Positions 6,626 through 9,080 of a stretch of DNA of 9,080 nucleotides are shown piece by piece. Numbering within the stretch: position 1 is the first letter of the stretch; each line of letters opens with the position of its first letter. The position numbers and the translations under genes are program-made. Source of the DNA: Candidatus Omnitrophota bacterium (GTDB lineage Bacteria; Omnitrophota; Gorgyraeia; Gygaellales; Profunditerraquicolaceae); assembly GCA_028710845.1 (NCBI GenBank), contig JAQTTI010000039.1:1-9080 (forward strand). Reading direction: 5' to 3'. The notes beneath the pieces are model-generated. The model ran no database searches, was not told the origin of the DNA, and saw only the letters and a program-made list of their open reading frames with translations.

Positions 6626-6805
6626 ATGAAGATTACTATTGATGCTACTACATGTGTAGGCTGCGGTTTATGCGAACAGTCTTGCCCGGAATGTTTTGAA
6701 GTACAGGGCGATGGGATTGCTCATCTAAAAACTCAAAACTGTACAGCTACAAACCTTCAGGAAGTTGCTGATTCCTGCCCGGTTAACTCAATAAAAATAA
6801 GCTAA
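6626..6805 (+). CDS. Single-cluster [4Fe-4S] ferredoxin
   Basis: A 59-residue ferredoxin that is short enough to be missed by gene callers with a length cut-off. Cluster ligands are C10, C13 and C16 in CVGCGLC and C51 in DSCPVNSI. The layout is very close to the 60-residue Thermotoga maritima ferredoxin, whose ligands sit at the same numbers. C20 (followed by proline), C23 and C39 are extra; in the Thermotoga-type protein C20 pairs with a cysteine before the last ligand, so a disulfide C20-C39 is possible. The second cluster motif is absent, so it carries one electron. GGAG at 6612-6615 precedes the ATG, 15 bases after the ferritin-like gene. As last gene of the por operon it is the probable acceptor for the oxidoreductase. 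A 29-bp stem terminator begins five bases after its stop. Confidence 0.95.
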   Translation: MKITIDATTCVGCGLCEQSCPECFEVQGDGIAHLKTQNCTATNLQEVADSCPVNSIKIS

Positions 6806-6810
6806 AAATA

Positions 6811-6880
6811 AAAAAAATGGGGTCAGAGCTAATTTATCTGGATGCGAGATAAGATAAATTAGCTCTGACCCCATTTTTTT
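6811..6880. terminator. perfect 29-bp inverted repeat acting as bidirectional terminator
   Basis: The arms 6811-6839 and 6852-6880 are exact reverse complements of 29 bases, with a 12-base loop (6840-6851). The stem begins with seven A and ends with seven T, so an intrinsic terminator forms on both strands: for the ferredoxin end of the por operon and for the convergent minus-strand gene. The two stop codons are each five bases away from the arms. The arm core TGGGGTCAGAGC resembles repeats I recall scattered in environmental genomes beside REP-associated tyrosine (Y1) transposases, so this could be a dispersed palindromic element adopted as a terminator. Terminator function is strongly supported; mobile origin is inference. 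Confidence 0.9.
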
Positions 6881-6885
6881 CTTAA

Positions 6886-8010
6886 TTAACGGGATTTTAA
6901 TTCGATTTCCTGGATAAATTTGGCAAAAGCCTCGTTCTTTTTTGCCGAAAGCAGACTCTTACTGAAATCAGATCTTGCCTTTTCGAATTCTTTCTCGTCT
7001 ATAGGTTTAACTGATTTTAAGCTAATAATATAATAGCCGTTATCGTTGGAAAATATTGCGCTGTTCTGGTTTTTACTAAGCTTCCTGGCGGTATCCCAGA
7101 AAACTTTTCCATTTCCTAGTTCCTTGATCTGGCCGCTTGATTTAAAGAAAGCAGTAGACCCGCTTTTTAAACCGCAGGCTTTGGCCGCTTTAGTGAAATT
7201 AAGCTTCTTTAATTTCTCCTGGCATTCTTTGATCTTGCTTTCAGCAGTTTTTTGTGAAGATGCCCTGATCAATGCTTCTTTTACTTTATCTTCTATCTGC
7301 GCTAATTCAGGCGTATAGGGTTCTTTTTTGTCGCCCGCCGGCAGTTCTTTAAACATCGCTTTGTTTATTTCATAAAATTCAGCTATCTCTTTATCGGTTG
7401 GTTTTATTTTTTTAGCAAAATCCGCAAAAAATGCGGCGACGTAATTAATGCTTAATTCTTCGTTTATCTTTAAATATTCCTCCCGAACCTGTTCTTCGGT
7501 TACTTTAATATCACCGGTTACCCGTTCGTGAAGCTTGCTTAAAATCAGGTTTTCGCGCATCTGCTCTTCGAAACTCCGCGGCTGCAGGTGGAAGGTATAA
7601 TGGAGGGTTTCTTCATAAGCTCTATTATTAAACCCTGCTTTATCGTTGAAATACGGGGCGCTCTGAATTAAATCTATAACTTCTTTATCATCTATGGTTA
7701 TATTGCGCCTTTTTGCTTCGTAGAGTAATAGTAGCCTATCCCAGGCCTGGGCCGGTAAATTCAGATATTTTTCTACCTCCGGCAGTTTTTCTCCGAACTG
7801 CATAATAGCCGTTGTCCTCACTCCGGCCAGGGCTTTTTTAAATTCCAGGTCGGTAACATTATGGCCGTAAATTTTACCGATAGGCTTGTTTTCTTCCTTG
7901 CTGCGCATGGCTCCGCCGAAGCCCCACAAGGTAAAAGCCGGGATAATAACCAAAGCCAGGCCGATCCATACTTTTTTCGCTGTTTTCTTATTACGCAATA
8001 CTTTTAACAT
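6886..8010 (-). CDS. SurA/PpiD-like membrane-anchored chaperone lacking a parvulin domain
   Basis: Probable periplasmic folding factor of the SurA_N/PpiD group. The 374-residue product starts with a basic stretch (2-13), then one membrane segment at about 14-33, as in PpiD, placing the rest outside the membrane. Residues about 40-180 look like the SurA N-terminal chaperone domain (IGKIYGHNVTDLEFKKAL, then VIDLIQSAPYFND at 111-123 and RSFEEQMRENLILSKL at 145-160). A second helical region with EEQVREEYLK (172-181) follows, and the end, 271-374, resembles the PpiD tail, including GYYIISLKSV at 325-334. I see no parvulin signature (no GGxLG-type motif), and the protein is much shorter than the 620-residue E. 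coli PpiD, so isomerase activity is doubtful. AAGGAG lies seven bases before the ATG. It is convergent with the por operon and divergent from purB. Confidence 0.8.
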   Translation of the reverse strand: MLKVLRNKKTAKKVWIGLALVIIPAFTLWGFGGAMRSKEENKPIGKIYGHNVTDLEFKKALAGVRTTAIMQFGEKLPEVEKYLNLPAQAWDRLLLLYEAKRRNITIDDKEVIDLIQSAPYFNDKAGFNNRAYEETLHYTFHLQPRSFEEQMRENLILSKLHERVTGDIKVTEEQVREEYLKINEELSINYVAAFFADFAKKIKPTDKEIAEFYEINKAMFKELPAGDKKEPYTPELAQIEDKVKEALIRASSQKTAESKIKECQEKLKKLNFTKAAKACGLKSGSTAFFKSSGQIKELGNGKVFWDTARKLSKNQNSAIFSNDNGYYIISLKSVKPIDEKEFEKARSDFSKSLLSAKKNEAFAKFIQEIELKSR

Positions 8011-8034
8011 TTTAATCTCCTTTTATATTCCATA

Positions 8035-8062
8035 ATTATAAATCAAATTCTGCAGTTTGCAA
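8035..8062 (-). promoter_or_regulatory. promoter for the SurA/PpiD-like gene
   Basis: Read on the minus strand, TTGCAA (8062-8057) and a perfect TATAAT (8040-8035) are 16 bases apart. Transcription would begin near 8028, leaving a very short leader with the AAGGAG ribosome binding site (8022-8017) before the ATG at 8010. The -35 box matches only four of six consensus bases. Confidence 0.5.
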
Positions 8063-8086
8063 CAGGGTTTTTCCTTTCGAAATTAT

Positions 8087-8115
8087 TTGCCAAAATAGCA
8101 TCTTTTTGCTATAAT
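8087..8115 (+). promoter_or_regulatory. sigma-70-type promoter for purB
   Basis: TTGCCA at 8087-8092 and TATAAT at 8110-8115 have the ideal 17-base spacing; eleven of twelve bases match consensus. Transcription should begin near 8122, about 23 bases before the purB ATG. It diverges from the minus-strand chaperone promoter; the two -35 boxes are about 25 bases apart. Confidence 0.65.
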
Positions 8116-8118
8116 TAG

Positions 8119-8136
8119 CCTTTCCGAAAAGAAAGG
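8119..8136. repeat. inverted repeat over the purB start site and ribosome binding site
   Basis: CCTTTC (8119-8124) and GAAAGG (8131-8136) are perfect 6-base arms around CGAAAA. The repeat begins three bases after the -10 box and its right arm covers most of the AAAGGA ribosome binding site (8132-8137). A related palindromic sequence, CCTTTCGAAA, stands at 8073-8082 just upstream of the -35 box. The pair may be protein binding sites flanking the promoter, or chance in AT-rich DNA. Confidence 0.35.
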
Positions 8137-8144
8137 ACCCTTCC

Positions 8145-9080
8145 ATGATCGAACGTTACAGCCTTGATAAAATGAACGGTATTTGGCAGGAGGAGTTTAA
8201 GTTTAGAACGATGCTTGCCATTGAAATACTTGCACTTAAGGCCTACGCCGGAAAGAAAGTCGTCCCCGCCGCAGCAGTAAAGCGCATCGAAAAAAAAGCC
8301 AGATTTAACTTAAAAGAAATTGAAAAAATCGAAGCCAAGACACAACATGATGTTGTGGCTTTTGTCTCTAATGTGGCCCAATATATAGGAAAAGACGCCC
8401 AATATCTGCATATGGGTTTGACTTCTTCCGATATACTCGATACTACCCTGGGTGTACAGTTAAAGAATGCCTCGGATATATTAATCGAAGACCTGGAAAA
8501 ACTACTGAAGGTTTTAGCCAAAAAAGCCAGGGTTTATAAGGATATGGTTTGTATCGGCCGTACCCATGGGATACATGCCGAGCCTACTACTTTTGGGTTA
8601 AAGCTTGCTCTTTGGTTTGATGAAACTAAGCGTAATCTGGGACGGTTAGAAACAGCTAAAGAAGAGGTCAGTTTAGGAAAGCTTTCCGGCGCAGTCGGTA
8701 CTTATTCAAATATCGAGCCTTATGTGGAAGCATATGTATGTAAAAAGCTTGGGCTTAAGCCGGTTAATATTGCCACCCAGGTAATACAGCGGGATGTATA
8801 TGCACAATATATGGCTACTCTGGCTGTTATCGGAGCTTCGTTAGAAAAATTTGCCACCGAAATCAGGCATTTGCAGAAAACAGAGGTTTTAGAAGTAGAA
8901 GAACCTTTTGGCAAAGGGCAGAAGGGCTCAAGTGCTATGCCTCACAAACGTAATCCGGTTATCTGCGAACGCATCTGTGGTTTGGCTCGGATATTACGCG
9001 CCAATTCTTTGTCTGCCATCGAAAATATGCCGCTTTGGCTTGAGCGGTATATCAGCCACTCTTCCTTTGAGAGGATAATT
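8145..9080 (+). CDS. purB: Adenylosuccinate lyase (N-terminal 312 residues, cut by window end)
   Basis: Cytosolic lyase that removes fumarate from SAICAR in IMP synthesis and from adenylosuccinate in AMP synthesis. The visible 312 residues of about 430 follow the Bacillus/Thermotoga type almost residue by residue: H68 (TQHDV), H89 (LHMGLTSSDILDT), the catalytic H141 in RTHGIHAEPTTFG (139-151) and the fumarase-superfamily signature GSSAMPHKRNP (261-271) with catalytic serine at 262/263. The motif usually written WHERDISHSS reads WLERYISHSS (298-307), with leucine and tyrosine at two normally conserved positions. The start ATG has AAAGGA at 8132-8137 and its own promoter at 8087-8115. The reading frame is open to base 9080; the C-terminal part lies outside. 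No other pur gene is visible in the window. Confidence 0.97.
   Translation, partial: MIERYSLDKMNGIWQEEFKFRTMLAIEILALKAYAGKKVVPAAAVKRIEKKARFNLKEIEKIEAKTQHDVVAFVSNVAQYIGKDAQYLHMGLTSSDILDTTLGVQLKNASDILIEDLEKLLKVLAKKARVYKDMVCIGRTHGIHAEPTTFGLKLALWFDETKRNLGRLETAKEEVSLGKLSGAVGTYSNIEPYVEAYVCKKLGLKPVNIATQVIQRDVYAQYMATLAVIGASLEKFATEIRHLQKTEVLEVEEPFGKGQKGSSAMPHKRNPVICERICGLARILRANSLSAIENMPLWLERYISHSSFERII

Overview
The window is about 9 kb of compact, moderately AT-rich bacterial chromosome. It looks like an anaerobic or fermentative member of the PVC superphylum or a relative; Candidatus Omnitrophota would fit. The grounds are a four-subunit pyruvate:ferredoxin oxidoreductase, a single-cluster ferredoxin of thermophile/anaerobe type, a bacterioferritin-like diiron protein and a Minf_1886-type protein, a family known mainly from Verrucomicrobia, Planctomycetes and relatives. 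The lineage is an inference; no rRNA or lineage-specific marker is present.

Layout. Bases 1-250 hold no convincing gene: a GC-richer segment of unknown nature (about 1-110) is followed by an AT-rich stretch with a good promoter. Operon 1 (251-3142, +) has five genes that overlap or nearly touch: cutA, ccdA-type thiol-disulfide transporter, exported TlpA-type thioredoxin, Minf_1886-family protein, and a short cobalamin-independent methionine synthase-like protein. Operon 2 (3215-6805, +) starts behind a perfect-consensus sigma-70 promoter and encodes the gamma, delta, alpha and beta subunits of pyruvate:ferredoxin oxidoreductase, then a bacterioferritin-like protein and a 59-residue ferredoxin. 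A 70-base perfect inverted repeat (6811-6880) lies exactly between the ferredoxin and a convergent minus-strand gene (6886-8010) for a membrane-anchored SurA/PpiD-like chaperone that seems to lack the catalytic parvulin domain. A divergent promoter region (8011-8144) separates that gene from purB (8145 to the window end, incomplete).

How the genes work together. CcdA would pass electrons across the membrane to the exported thioredoxin-like protein, forming a small thiol-reducing pathway. Por oxidises pyruvate to acetyl-CoA and CO2 and reduces ferredoxin; the small ferredoxin at the operon end is the natural electron acceptor, and the ferritin-like protein may store iron or remove oxidants near this oxygen-sensitive enzyme. 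PurB acts in AMP and IMP synthesis.

Most of the window is ordinary metabolism. I found no defence system, CRISPR array or complete mobile element. The points most worth a second look are the 29-bp-armed inverted repeat, the ferritin and ferredoxin tail on the por operon, the Minf_1886/short-MetE pair, the parvulin-less PpiD-like protein and altered residues in a conserved PurB motif.
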